The position numbers and the translations under genes are program-made. The notes beneath the pieces were generated by a model. It saw only the letters and a list, made by a program, of their open reading frames with translations, made no database searches and was not told the DNA's origin. Positions 33,815-43,900 of a DNA stretch of 64,000 nucleotides are shown in pieces. Where the stretch lies: assembly GCF_027484205.1 (NCBI RefSeq), contig NZ_JAIXUB010000019.1:108181-172180 (forward strand). The letters run 5' to 3'. Position 1 is the first letter of the stretch. Each line of letters opens with the position of its first letter. Source of the stretch: Flavobacterium sp. GTDB taxonomy: Bacteria > Bacteroidota > Bacteroidia > Flavobacteriales > Flavobacteriaceae.

Positions 33815-34390
33815 TTAATCTAAATAAGATGTTAAATAAGTATATACTTTTTCTGTAGGTAAACCAACCACATTAGTATATGAACCTTCAATTTTATGTA
33901 TACCAATTAGGCCAATCCATTCTTGAATTCCGTAAGCTCCAGCTTTATCAAATGGTTTATAATTATCTAAATAGTAACGTATTGAATCATCAGACAATTC
34001 GCGGAAAGATACTTTGGTAACATCAAATATAGTTTCTGTTTTAGTGTTGGTTTTAAAACAAACCGATGTGATGACTTCGTGTGTTTGATTGGATAATGAT
34101 TTTAAAATTTGAAAAGCATCATCATAATCCTTTGGTTTTCCCAATGCTTTGCCATTTAACCAAACCAAAGTATCACTTGTAATTAGGATTTCATTAGATG
34201 CTAATTCGCCTTCAAATGCTTGTGCTTTTAGTTCAGCCAGATAGTTCGTAATTTCTTCAGCTTTTAAATTGTCAGGATAAATTTCTTCAATTTCTTTGAG
34301 ACGGATTTCAAATTTTAAATCAAAGTCTTTAAAAAATTGTTGACGTCTTGGCGAGCCAGAAGCTAAAATTATTTTATAATCTTTAAGCAT
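33815..34390 (-). CDS. maf: Maf family nucleotide pyrophosphatase
   Basis: 191 residues. The N-terminal signature ILASGSPRRQQFFKDF is intact, with SDTLVWLNGKALGKP, then SLSNQTHEVITSV, FDKAGAYGIQEWIG and GSYTNVVGLPTEKVY. These are house-cleaning enzymes that hydrolyse non-canonical or canonical NTPs (dTTP/UTP type). The start overlaps the end of the prenyltransferase gene by 8 bases, so the genes are co-translated. Confidence 0.93.
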   Translation of the reverse strand: MLKDYKIILASGSPRRQQFFKDFDLKFEIRLKEIEEIYPDNLKAEEITNYLAELKAQAFEGELASNEILITSDTLVWLNGKALGKPKDYDDAFQILKSLSNQTHEVITSVCFKTNTKTETIFDVTKVSFRELSDDSIRYYLDNYKPFDKAGAYGIQEWIGLIGIHKIEGSYTNVVGLPTEKVYTYLTSYLD

Positions 34391-35309
34391 TGTTTTTGAT
34401 GTTTAAAGTTACAACTGCAATGGATAAAATTCCGAAGAAAATAATCCATTTTAAAAACATACTGATTTTTTTGTAATCGTTGTTATCTTTAGCATTCCAA
34501 ATTTGTACTAAACACATGATCATTGGTGCAACAACTAAAGACAGAATGTATGCTAGACCATAAAATAAGTTGTTTTCAAATAGATACGTTTTAGAATAAT
34601 ACAACAAGTATAAGCTTGGAAGCAGTAACAGTATAAAAGAAAAGATTTTAGTTTTAGGAATACCAATTATAATTGGCAAAGTTCTCATTCCTTGATTATT
34701 ATCTCCTTCAATGTCTTGAATATCTTTAATTATTTCGCGAACTAGATTGATGATGAAAGCAAATTTGGCATAATCTAAAAGAATGCTAAAAGCCAAAGTC
34801 ATTTGTTGTCTATTCATATCAAATGTATTTGGAAAAATATCAAACATTCCAATGATAATTACACTAAATGCGAGTAACAATGCAACTACAATATTACCTA
34901 CTAAAGCTATTTGTTTTAAAGTACTTGCATAAAAATAGAGTAGTGTTGCAATCAATACAAAAACCACAGCAAAATTAGGATGTTCTACTGAATTTGCTAA
35001 AATAAATCCGCATGCAACTCCAGTAATAGTTAATGAAGCGTATATGATATATGCTTTAGACTCAGAAATTGATTTACCAATAATTACTTTATTAGGTTTG
35101 TTTTCGGCATCAGTTTCTTGATCAAAAATATCGTTGATAACATAACCACCAGCGGCAATTAAAACGGTTGCCAATATTAGCAAACTATACTGCCAATACC
35201 AAAGTGATAACGGAATATTTACAAGTTCTAAATAACCAAAACGAATGACAAGTTGCATGAAAGCAATTAAAAGTAGGTTTTGGTAACGTATTAGTTTTAG
35301 GTATTTCAT
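34383..35309 (-). CDS. UbiA-family prenyltransferase (geranylgeranylglycerol-phosphate geranylgeranyltransferase-like)
   Basis: 308 residues and about nine helices. The first aspartate-rich motif NDIFDQETDAENKP and the second region LVREIIKDIQDIEGDNNQG are intact. The family transfers polyprenyl groups to aromatic or glycerol acceptors; flavobacterial members in this context are annotated as the DGGGP-synthase type, but the acceptor is not proven. The ATG is preceded, one base away, by an 11-unit heptamer array that occupies the usual ribosome-binding region. Confidence 0.87.
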   Translation of the reverse strand: MKYLKLIRYQNLLLIAFMQLVIRFGYLELVNIPLSLWYWQYSLLILATVLIAAGGYVINDIFDQETDAENKPNKVIIGKSISESKAYIIYASLTITGVACGFILANSVEHPNFAVVFVLIATLLYFYASTLKQIALVGNIVVALLLAFSVIIIGMFDIFPNTFDMNRQQMTLAFSILLDYAKFAFIINLVREIIKDIQDIEGDNNQGMRTLPIIIGIPKTKIFSFILLLLPSLYLLYYSKTYLFENNLFYGLAYILSLVVAPMIMCLVQIWNAKDNNDYKKISMFLKWIIFFGILSIAVVTLNIKNNA

Positions 35310-35311
35310 GT

Positions 35312-35388
35312 TTCAGTGTTCAGTGTTCAGTGTTCAGTGTTCAGTGTTCAGTGTTCAGTGTTCAGTGTTCAGTGTTCAGTGTTCAGTG
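35312..35388. repeat. Heptamer microsatellite TTCAGTG, 11 perfect units
   Basis: 77 bases of perfect TTCAGTG tandem repeats between the four-helix-bundle gene and the ATG of the UbiA gene (codon at 35307-35309). Read in the direction of the UbiA gene the unit is CACTGAA. The same heptamer occurs at 24943-24977, and diverged at 35837-35857. Confidence 0.95.
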
Positions 35389-35407
35389 TTAAATAATGTT
35401 TATGAAT

Positions 35408-35785
35408 TTACGATTTATCTTCTTTTACTCCAAACTTTTTAGGGTTTAGAATCATGTAATTTATCAATTTCCCTACTTCTTTTGAAACATTAAATAATTC
35501 TGTATATGTTTCATTTGTTATGTATTCACAAGCAATGGAATATTCTAACCAAACTTGAGTTTCAGAGTTTTCAGCATCTGAATCGGTTAACTTACTATGA
35601 AAATGTTTTGGATAATCACGTTTTCTGTATGCTTCAGCAATATTTGCAGAAACGCTTCTTGATGATCTTCTTATTTGGTCTGTTAAAGAATAAGTTTCTT
35701 CTTTTGGGAAGGATTTTGAAACTCTAAATATTTTCATTGCTAAGGCAAATGATTTTTGATAAGCCAATAAATCTTGAAATGTCAT
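35408..35785 (-). CDS. Four-helix bundle protein (23S rRNA intervening-sequence protein family)
   Basis: 125 residues. The family pattern is clear: TFQDLLAYQKSFALAMKIFR, FPKEETYSLTDQIRRSSRSV, SANIAEAYRKR, and LEYSIACEYI. Relatives occur inside rRNA intervening sequences, as orphan genes in Bacteroidota and, distantly, as Avd proteins of diversity-generating retroelements. No reverse transcriptase or rRNA is nearby. Heptamer repeats flank it on both sides, suggesting it was inserted between the KdsC-like and UbiA genes. Confidence 0.9.
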   Translation of the reverse strand: MTFQDLLAYQKSFALAMKIFRVSKSFPKEETYSLTDQIRRSSRSVSANIAEAYRKRDYPKHFHSKLTDSDAENSETQVWLEYSIACEYITNETYTELFNVSKEVGKLINYMILNPKKFGVKEDKS

Positions 35786-35829
35786 AAATAACTAATAAAC
35801 TGAATATTAAATTAACACAATCTAAGTAA

Positions 35830-35857
35830 CTGCAAACTGATTACTGAACACTGAATA
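35830..35857. repeat. Degenerate heptamer repeat (CTGAACA type)
   Basis: CTGCAAA, CTGATTA, CTGAACA and CTGAATA in tandem, upstream of the four-helix-bundle gene. A decayed relative of the perfect array at 35312, in the opposite orientation. Confidence 0.6.
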
Positions 35858-35861
35858 CTTT

Positions 35862-36389
35862 TTAATCATGTTTTCCATCATAATACAAATGCCATTTTCC
35901 TTGTACTTTCATGACTTGTTCAATTACCTCTCTCACAGCACCTTTTCCACCATTTTTGTGTGAAATATATTTTGAAATAGCTTTAATTTCTGCAACGGAA
36001 TCTTGAGGACATGTTGGCAATCCTACTAATTGCATCACATGATAATCTGGAATATCATCACCCATATACAACACATTTTCGGGTTTGATATTGTATAATT
36101 CAGTATATTCTTTGAAGGTTTCTACTTTGTTTGGTGAAGCCAAATGAATATCGGTAATTCCTAAATTTCTCAAGCGAATTCGAACACCTTCGTTATTTCC
36201 TCCAGAGATTATGCAGACATTATAACCGCTTTCAATTGCTGCTTTCATTGCAAAGCCATCACGAATATTCATGATGCGTAACATTTCTCCATTTTGAGAA
36301 ACGTGAACCGAACTATCAGTTAAAACACCATCAACATCAAAAATAAAGGTGTCAATAGTATTCATTATTTCTTTATAACTTTTTGACAT
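35862..36389 (-). CDS. KdsC-like HAD-IIIA phosphatase
   Basis: 175 residues with the HAD nucleophile motif FIFDVDGVLTDSSV, the threonine/serine motif CIISGGNNEGV, NKVETF, and the acidic motif LYMGDDIPDYHVM, then GLPTCPQDSVAEIK. This matches 3-deoxy-manno-octulosonate-8-phosphate phosphatase and related C0-type HADs that lack a cap domain. Its role is probably in Kdo/LPS synthesis. The start at 36389 overlaps the upstream gene by 17 bases; MSKSYKEIMN is the family's usual start. Confidence 0.9.
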   Translation of the reverse strand: MSKSYKEIMNTIDTFIFDVDGVLTDSSVHVSQNGEMLRIMNIRDGFAMKAAIESGYNVCIISGGNNEGVRIRLRNLGITDIHLASPNKVETFKEYTELYNIKPENVLYMGDDIPDYHVMQLVGLPTCPQDSVAEIKAISKYISHKNGGKGAVREVIEQVMKVQGKWHLYYDGKHD

Positions 36390-37134
36390 TATCGATAATA
36401 GATTTGGTTAGAATTTTATAGATTTCTTTCTGATTCTCATCAGTCAGTATTGCTAAATGTTTGTTTATTGTTGAAGTGTCATTTCTTTTTGCAGGACCAG
36501 TTTGCGCTTCATTAGGTTCCATAATTTGCACTTTTTGAGCAGTTTCTAAAATCAATGGTTTTAGAATTTCAAACGGAACATTATGTTCAGTACAAATATC
36601 ACTTCCAATTTTGTATAAGTGGTTCACAAAATTACTCACAAAGACCGCCGAAACATGTAACGATTTTCGTTGTTCCGAGTTCACTTCAAATACGTTATCC
36701 GAAATTGTATTTGCAACTTGTTTCAAAAGCTTTAAATCCGATTCATTTTCTGCTTCTAAACATAAAGGAACTTCTTTGAAATTGATTTCTTTTTTCTTAG
36801 ATAATGTTTGCAATGGATAGAAAACTGCTTTTCTGTTATGTTTAGAAAGTTCTTCCATAGCGACACTTCCCGAAGTATGAGCAACTAATTTATTGGAAAA
36901 AAGTAATGATTTTGAAACCGAAGAAATGGCATCATCAGACACTGAAATTATATATAAATCTACTTCCTTTAAAGTAGTAATTTCTGAGGTAATTTTATCT
37001 TTTGAAACCAAATGCGAAATACTCTCTTGGTTTCGTGCAAAAACTTGAACCAGTTCTAATTGTTCTGATTTTAAAATTGTTTTAATAAGATGTTGAGCTA
37101 CATTTCCTGAGCCAATAATGCTAATTGAAATCAT
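36373..37134 (-). CDS. Rossmann-like and DUF2520 domain-containing protein
   Basis: 253 residues. An N-terminal Rossmann motif ISIIGSGNVAQHLIKTIL (residues 3-20) is followed by a DUF2520 helical domain (SLHVSAVFVSNFVNHLYKIG, then PFEILKPLILETAQKV). It resembles pyrroline-5-carboxylate or 6-phosphogluconate-type reductases, substrate unknown. It is translationally coupled to the KdsC-like gene. A TAnnTTTG element (TACTTTTG, 37139-37146) ends only 4 bases before the ATG, so the transcript may be leaderless. Confidence 0.88.
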   Translation of the reverse strand: MISISIIGSGNVAQHLIKTILKSEQLELVQVFARNQESISHLVSKDKITSEITTLKEVDLYIISVSDDAISSVSKSLLFSNKLVAHTSGSVAMEELSKHNRKAVFYPLQTLSKKKEINFKEVPLCLEAENESDLKLLKQVANTISDNVFEVNSEQRKSLHVSAVFVSNFVNHLYKIGSDICTEHNVPFEILKPLILETAQKVQIMEPNEAQTGPAKRNDTSTINKHLAILTDENQKEIYKILTKSIIDNVKKL

Positions 37135-37172
37135 TTAGCAAAAGTAGTAAAAAAAGCTACTATTTTATCTAT

Positions 37173-38642
37173 TTAGTTAGTAGGAATAGCTGAAAGTTGG
37201 TTTTCTGACCAGAAATTACTTCCTACACCAGCCATGGTAAAAGTCGTAGGTGTTGTACCAAATTTTTGCACATTTGCCCATAAATAATAGGGTTTGTTTA
37301 CTAAAGTGTTATTATAAATAATGGTTTGTCCGTTGGCTAATCCAAAATCACATGGACCAATTAATGTTCCTGAGACCAATCCACCGGAGATGATATCAGA
37401 GCTATCTAGAAAAACATTACTTTCAGATAGAGTTGTTCTAACAAAGACACTTTGTCCAGTGGTTAAAGATGTAGTTCCAGCTAATAAATATGTACCAAAT
37501 ACAATCCATTTTCCTGGAGGTAAAACAATAGTCACGTTGCAATAGGTCATTGGTGATTGAATACCAACAGGAGTTCCGTTTCCAATATTGGCACCACCGC
37601 CTGTGAAAGTTCCAATTACTGCAGGAGTTATAGCGGTATTGTTAACCCAAGTTCCAACTCCATTTGCATCTGATGAAAGTACTTTTCCGACTCCTTGTGA
37701 GCCATCAGTGATTTTTATTTTACCTATTATATCGACTTTTTGTGATGGCGTTGTGGTTCCAATTCCCATATTTCCAGAATTGGTTATAACTGCTTGGTCT
37801 ATATTCCCAATTCTAAAACCGATATATCCAGTACCAGTATTTTGTTTGTTGATTAGTGTAAAATTTCCATCACTAGAATGTAACAATCCATAACCAGTTA
37901 CATTAGCCTGATTTTGATGAGAAAAATTTGCCCAAATAGTTCCGAAACCTACATCACCAACAAATGAATTGTTAATACGTGCATTTCCACCTTGAACATC
38001 TAATTTTTGAGTAGGATTTGTAATACCAATTCCAATATTTCCTCCATTTAGGACTGTAAGTTTTGGTGTATTATTTGTTGTTAAATGAATAGATCCCAGA
38101 TTTCCTGCATAAGTTCCAAATTCAATATCTTCTGGATTTCCAGCAAAACTTCCAAAATAACCTCTGTTACTTCCATTTTCTGCTAAAGTGATAAATAACG
38201 AGTTTCCACCATCAAAAATTACTGGATTTGAACTTGTAGAAACCAAATGTAAATTAGTTTGTGGATTGTTGGTTCCTATGCCAACAAAATCGGTAAGTGT
38301 TGTTGGAAACAATTTTCCTGTTGCTGAACGAGACCATTTTTCATCAAATGATGTAAATAGTTTTGTCCAAATTGTTCCATTCCAATAATAATAACCCGAA
38401 CCATTTCCGCCAATTACGGAAGAATTTGTATTGTAAACCAATAAACTATTTGCTGGAGATGTTACAGGTGTTGTTCCATTGGAAACGTCAATCAAGTTTA
38501 CCCTCGGAATTAACAAACCAGATGAAGAAGATGAAATATCCAAACTTGAAGATACATCAGGAATTGTTGTTCCAATTCCTATTTGTGAAAATATATTTGT
38601 GCATGTGAAAGTAAAAAACAGAAGGTATTTGATTTTTCTCAT
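37173..38642 (-). CDS. Secreted GIGTT-repeat protein (fibre/adhesin-like)
   Basis: 489 residues with a signal peptide (MRKIKYLLFFTFTCTNIFSQ) and then the flavobacterial motif IGIGTTIPDVSSSLDISS. Similar segments recur: VGIGTNNPQTNLHLV, IGIGITNPTQKLDVQ, MGIGTTTPSQKVDIIG. These are the GIGT.P..KLD(V/I) beta-turn repeats of tail-fibre-like proteins. No T9SS C-terminal signal or peptidase S74 chaperone is seen; the last ~130 residues (CNVTIVLPPGKWIVFGTYLL) look like a separate jelly-roll or C1q-like head. Probably a surface fibre; function unknown. Confidence 0.75.
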   Translation of the reverse strand: MRKIKYLLFFTFTCTNIFSQIGIGTTIPDVSSSLDISSSSSGLLIPRVNLIDVSNGTTPVTSPANSLLVYNTNSSVIGGNGSGYYYWNGTIWTKLFTSFDEKWSRSATGKLFPTTLTDFVGIGTNNPQTNLHLVSTSSNPVIFDGGNSLFITLAENGSNRGYFGSFAGNPEDIEFGTYAGNLGSIHLTTNNTPKLTVLNGGNIGIGITNPTQKLDVQGGNARINNSFVGDVGFGTIWANFSHQNQANVTGYGLLHSSDGNFTLINKQNTGTGYIGFRIGNIDQAVITNSGNMGIGTTTPSQKVDIIGKIKITDGSQGVGKVLSSDANGVGTWVNNTAITPAVIGTFTGGGANIGNGTPVGIQSPMTYCNVTIVLPPGKWIVFGTYLLAGTTSLTTGQSVFVRTTLSESNVFLDSSDIISGGLVSGTLIGPCDFGLANGQTIIYNNTLVNKPYYLWANVQKFGTTPTTFTMAGVGSNFWSENQLSAIPTN

Positions 38643-38733
38643 GATAACTATTTTTTTGTAAAATTAGTTACTGATTATTGAGTTGTCAATCAACCTTTTG
38701 TATCATTTTTTTGATATTATGAGTTCTAGTTCA

Positions 38734-39357
38734 TTAAGATTTTCCGTATAATTTATTTACAGCTTCGGTCTTGTTTTGAACTTGAAGTTTTGTATAAATA
38801 TGGTTCAAATGCCTTTTTACGGTACTTAAGGAAATGTTTAATTTATCTGCTATTTCTTTGTAAAGAAAACCTTTGCTCAATAATTCTAATACTTCTTGTT
38901 CGCGCTTTGTTATGAGTTGATTTACTGGATTTGAAATATTTTGGTTGAATGAGGACAATACTTTTCTAGCAATTTTAGGAGACATCGGACTTCCTCCTTC
39001 ATAAAGTTCTAATATTGATTCTACAATTTTATTTGGAGAAGTATTTTTTAAAATATATCCGCTGGCACCAGCTTTTAAGGCTTCAAAAACTTGATCGTTA
39101 TCTTCATAAATTGTAAACATTATGAATTGAATATCTTGAAAAACCTGTTTAATCTCATGAACACAATCAATCCCAGATTTGTTAGGAAGATTAATGTCAG
39201 TGATTACTACATTTGGTTGTAAACTTGGAATTAATTCGATAGCATCTTCTGCATTATCAAAGCAATTTAGTAATTTAAAACGATTATCATTTTCAATAAT
39301 TGCTTTTAAGCCTTTTTGAATATCTATTATGTCCTCAATTATGCAAATTGTAATCAT
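38734..39357 (-). CDS. LuxR-family response regulator
   Basis: 207 residues from the ATG at 39357 (MITICIIEDIIDIQKGL); a further ATG 7 codons upstream adds only a non-conserved leader. The receiver has the acidic pair in IIED, the phospho-acceptor in VVITDINLP, T in MFTIYED and K in YILKNTS. The HTH reads TKREQEVLELLSKGF, then LNISLSTVKRHLNHIY. It pairs with the kinase whose stop is 66 bases upstream. Confidence 0.92.
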   Translation of the reverse strand: MITICIIEDIIDIQKGLKAIIENDNRFKLLNCFDNAEDAIELIPSLQPNVVITDINLPNKSGIDCVHEIKQVFQDIQFIMFTIYEDNDQVFEALKAGASGYILKNTSPNKIVESILELYEGGSPMSPKIARKVLSSFNQNISNPVNQLITKREQEVLELLSKGFLYKEIADKLNISLSTVKRHLNHIYTKLQVQNKTEAVNKLYGKS

Positions 39358-39423
39358 TGTTATATTAATGTTATGCAAAGTAAGATAGATTTGACAGTAA
39401 AATCAATAGTACTTATGGTTGAT

Positions 39424-40776
39424 TTAATAGATTAGTTTTTCAATTGGAAATTTTAGTTTAATATGAGTTCCTTCCAGTGATTTAATTTCAATTATACCAT
39501 TTAAATTGTTTACTCGTTTTTTCATGTTTGCCATGCCATTACCATTTTTTGAAGTAACAGTTTCCTTGATTCCAATTCCGTCATCAATTATGTCAATTGA
39601 AAGATAATTATTAATTTTAATTGAGATGGTAACATTCTTTGCCTTCGAATGTTTAACTACATTGTGTAATGCTTCTTTTATTACCAAGAATATATTTCTT
39701 CTATAATCGCCTTTAATGACCAGTGGTTCAATAGTTTCCGGAATACTCATTTTTAATGCAATAGCATTGGAATCTAAATAATCTACAGAATATACTTTAA
39801 TATAAGTTATTAAGTCGTCAATGCTATTATTTTCCTCTTTCATAGCCCAAATAATTTCACTCATATTTTCAACTAAATCTGATGATGTTTTATTTATTTT
39901 AGATAAGTTTTCTTTTAAGTCATAATCATCAATAGCCATTTGACTTAAATAAGTAATTTTTGTCAAACCACTTCCTAAATCATCATGCATATCAGCTGCA
40001 ATTCTATTTCGTTCATTTTCTAAAACGATTTGTTTTTCTAAAACAATTTTTTGCATTTCGATCATTTCATTGGCATCATTTAACAATGCTAAATTCATTG
40101 ATTCCCATTGTTTTTTATTTCTATAACTCATTGCTATTGAAAAGAAAACAATATCAATAAAACTTCCTATCATTAACCATTCTGGTGGATAAATAGCTGC
40201 ATTTTCGTCAACATTTATATTTGAAACAAAACTTATTAAGCCAAAAATAAAGTAGCAAGTACAACCTATCAAAATGTATCTTTGAAAAGTTATATGTCTA
40301 AGTTGGTAACATTGCCATAGCATTACAGACGTTAAAACAAAAATCAAAGCTCGGATGCTAATAAAGGCTAAGGTGTAGGTTTGAAAATGAAATGTTATTT
40401 TTAATAAATAAAATACAATGGAATATCCTATAAGAAGAGTCATTATGAAAATCCAGGAGCGATATAGAAAAGAGTTTTTTGATTTATAAACTTCTATAGA
40501 TTGCAATATAAAGTTGAAATACATTGCTAAATAAATTATCTGTATTGGTTCGTTCAAGTAATTATAAAAATAATCTTCAACTTTGAATCCAAAAAATTCC
40601 CTTATCAATCCTGTTCTATGAAAAACAAAAATTCCAGTAAAGAAAAGATAAAGTAAATAATGAATTATCAATTTATCTTTACTAAATACATACAGAACAG
40701 TATGATAAATGAATGCCATTGTTATTGCTCCAAATATCAAAATAGACAATATAGAATCTGTTGTTACACCATGCAT
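39424..40776 (-). CDS. Membrane sensor histidine kinase with a 7TM input module
   Basis: 450 residues. Seven predicted helices in residues 8-215 resemble the 7TMR-DISM membrane module, here without its extracellular domain. A coiled coil and a HisKA_3 domain follow, with the phospho-acceptor in AADMHDDLGSG (H264), then HATPase_c with the N-box VIKEALHNVVKHSKAKN and the G1 box DDGIGI. It is the cognate kinase of the regulator at 38734. The signal is unknown. Confidence 0.92.
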   Translation of the reverse strand: MHGVTTDSILSILIFGAITMAFIYHTVLYVFSKDKLIIHYLLYLFFTGIFVFHRTGLIREFFGFKVEDYFYNYLNEPIQIIYLAMYFNFILQSIEVYKSKNSFLYRSWIFIMTLLIGYSIVFYLLKITFHFQTYTLAFISIRALIFVLTSVMLWQCYQLRHITFQRYILIGCTCYFIFGLISFVSNINVDENAAIYPPEWLMIGSFIDIVFFSIAMSYRNKKQWESMNLALLNDANEMIEMQKIVLEKQIVLENERNRIAADMHDDLGSGLTKITYLSQMAIDDYDLKENLSKINKTSSDLVENMSEIIWAMKEENNSIDDLITYIKVYSVDYLDSNAIALKMSIPETIEPLVIKGDYRRNIFLVIKEALHNVVKHSKAKNVTISIKINNYLSIDIIDDGIGIKETVTSKNGNGMANMKKRVNNLNGIIEIKSLEGTHIKLKFPIEKLIY

Positions 40777-40917
40777 TTTTATAGAATGTGTAGTTATGAA
40801 AAATAAAAATAACTATTTTACTTGTTGAAAATACATGAAAGTGTTTTTTCTTTTAATCAAGTCTTAACAAACTCTTAAATCCAAACAGAAATAGAAAGAA
40901 AATTGAGTTTTTTGATT

Positions 40918-40925
40918 TACTTTTG
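40918..40925 (+). promoter_or_regulatory. Putative -7 promoter element of ccsBA
   Basis: TACTTTTG, a full TAnnTTTG match, 33 bases before the ATG at 40959. No clear -33 element. Confidence 0.4.
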
Positions 40926-40958
40926 TGACACTTTTAAAAAAATCATTCCAAATTTATC

Positions 40959-43900
40959 ATGGAAAAAATTAAATCTATACTTTTCTCAACACGTTTAATG
41001 GCAATTTTATTTATCGTTTATGCAGCGGCAATGGCAGCAGGAACATTTATAGAAAGTGCTTATAATACTGATACTGCTCGAATTATAATTTACAATGCTT
41101 GGTGGTTTGAAGCCATTCATGTCTTTTTCTTAATCAATTTTTTTGGTAATATTTCGAGATATCAATTGCTTAAAAAAGAAAAATGGGCAACATTATTATT
41201 GCATTTATCTTTTATATTTATCATCATTGGTGCAGCAATTACAAGATACATTAGTTATGAAGGAATGATGCCAATTCGCGAAGGAGAAGTTTCTAATCAA
41301 ATGTATTCTGATAAAAATTATCTTACTTATTTTGTTGATGGACAGCATGATGGAGAAATGAAGCGTCGTGTTTTTGAAGAATCATTATTACTTTCGCCAG
41401 TAATTGATAATGATTTTCATTTTAAAGACAAGTTTGCAGATATTCCTTTTGAAGTAGAATATAAAAAATTTCTTCTTGATGCTAAAGAAACAATTAAGCA
41501 AACTCCAAATGGGAAGTTGCATTTAAAAATGGTTGAATCTGGTGGAGGACAACGTCATGAACACTATCTAAAAGAAGGCGAAGTACAAAATATTCACAAT
41601 GTTTTATTTGCTTTAAATTCCTATACTAAAGGAGCTATCAACATCACTATAAAAGACGGAACAACTACTATTGAAGCACCATTTGACGGAAATTTTATGC
41701 GAATGGCTGATCAATTTCAAGGAACGGTTGCTAAAGATTTAGTACAACCTTTAATGTTTCGTTCGCTTTATAATTTAGGCGGAGCACAATTTGTTTTTCC
41801 TGACCAACCTATAAAAGGTGAAAAAGATTTTAAATCTAGTGGAAATTTTAAAGCAAAAGGAGGCGATGATGCTCTAGTTGTTAAAGTAAAAGCTGATGGC
41901 CAAGAAAAAGAAATAACTTTAGTTGGTTCTAAAGGAAAACAAGGAACGCCGCAAAGTTTTAAACTTGGAAAATTAGAATTTACATTTTTCTTTGGAAGTA
42001 AAGTTTATGAATTACCATTTAAACTTCAGCTAAACGACTTTATTGCGGAACGTTATCCTGGAACAGAAAAAAGATATTCTTCATTTGAAAGTAAAGTAAC
42101 TGTAATTGATGGTAAAGAAAAATTTGATGCCCGAATTTTTATGAACAATATACTTGATCACAAAGGTTTTAGATTTTTTCAAGCTAATTTTGATCCTGAT
42201 GAAAAAGGAACTGTTTTATCAGTTAATCATGATTTTTGGGGAACATTAATAACCTACATTGGTTACTTCATTTTATTTTTTGCTATGATGGCAATTTTAT
42301 TTACAAAACATTCTCGTTTTGCCGATTTGAAAAGGAAATTAGAAGTTATTAAAGACAAAAAATCTAAATTGATTACAGTTTTAATTTTGTTTTTATCAAT
42401 TTCAGGATTTGCACAACATTCAGGAAATCATCAAGCGCCACCACAGGTTAAAATGAATTTTGTGGATTCTATTCTAAAATATAAAGTTTCTGAAAAACAC
42501 GCTGCTCAATTTGGACGTTTAGTCATTCAAGACGAAGGAGGAAGAATGAAACCTATCAATACTTTTTCATCAGAATTATTGCGAAAAGTAAGTAAAAGTG
42601 ATACTTACGAAGATATGAACTCCGATCAAGTATTTTTATCGATGACGCAATTCCCTCAAGCTTGGTTTGAAGTTCCAATAATTTATATCAAAAAAGGTAA
42701 TGATAGCATTAGAAAAATCATAGGTATTGGTAAAGATGAGCAATATGCTTCTTTAAAATCATTTATTGATGAAAGAGGAAACTATAAATTATCAAAATAT
42801 CTTGAAGCTTCTTACAAATCTCAAATTCCTAATAATTTTGAAAAAGATTTTATGGAAACTGACAAAAAAGTAAGTTTATTAAACGCTGCTTTGAGTGGTC
42901 AAATTTTGAAAATATTTCCAGTTCCAAATGATAAAGGGAATAAATGGGCTTCCTATTTAGAGATTAATCATGTTACAAGAACTACATTAGATACTATAAA
43001 AAATGCACTTCCTATTTATCTTGATGAGTTGATGAAAGCTTCTCAAAATGATAATTATACTATGGCTAACACTTTTTTAGTGGGTATGGAAAATTATCAA
43101 AAGAAAGAAGGAAAATCTGTGCGACCAAGTGATGACAAAATTGATTCTGAAATCATGTACAACAAATATGATATTTTTAAGAATCTATATTATTTATACA
43201 TGCTTTGCGGAGTTTTGATGTTATTATTTACCATTGTAAATATCTTTTTCGAAAAAAAATCAATTCGTATTATTATCAATGGGTTTCATTTTTTCATTAA
43301 TCTTTTATTTGTTTTACATACTTTAGGATTAATCGCTCGTTGGTATATTTCAGGTCATGCACCATGGAGTGATGCTTATGAGAGTATGATTTATGTAGCA
43401 TGGGCAACAATGTTATTTACACTTTTATTTGGTTTTCCATATCCAATTTGGCTTTTACTAATTTCTAAGAGTCTAATTAAAAAATCAAGTTTAACTATTG
43501 CAGCTGGAACTTTTGTAACTTCCATGATTTTGATGATTGCTCATTGGAATTGGATGGATCCAGCCATTGCTAATTTACAACCGGTATTAAATTCGTATTG
43601 GTTAATGATTCACGTTGCAGTAATTGTTATGAGTTATGGACCTTTTACATTGGCAATGATTTTAGGTGTTGTTGCTCTTATATTAATGTTGTTTACCAAT
43701 GAAAAGAACAAGACTAAAATGAGTTTGAATATCAAGGAAATTACTTATATCAATGAGATGGCATTAACCATTGGTTTGGTATTATTAACTATCGGAAATT
43801 TCCTTGGAGGACAATGGGCTAACGAATCTTGGGGAAGATATTGGGGTTGGGATCCAAAAGAAACATGGGCTTTAATCAGTATTATGATTTATGCTTTTGT

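Noticed and set aside
35312..35388. CRISPR-like short repeat array
   Set aside because: The heptamers are uninterrupted with no spacers, and no cas genes are present.
35408..35785. Avd protein of a diversity-generating retroelement
   Set aside because: Same fold family, but no reverse transcriptase, template repeat or variable repeat was seen nearby.
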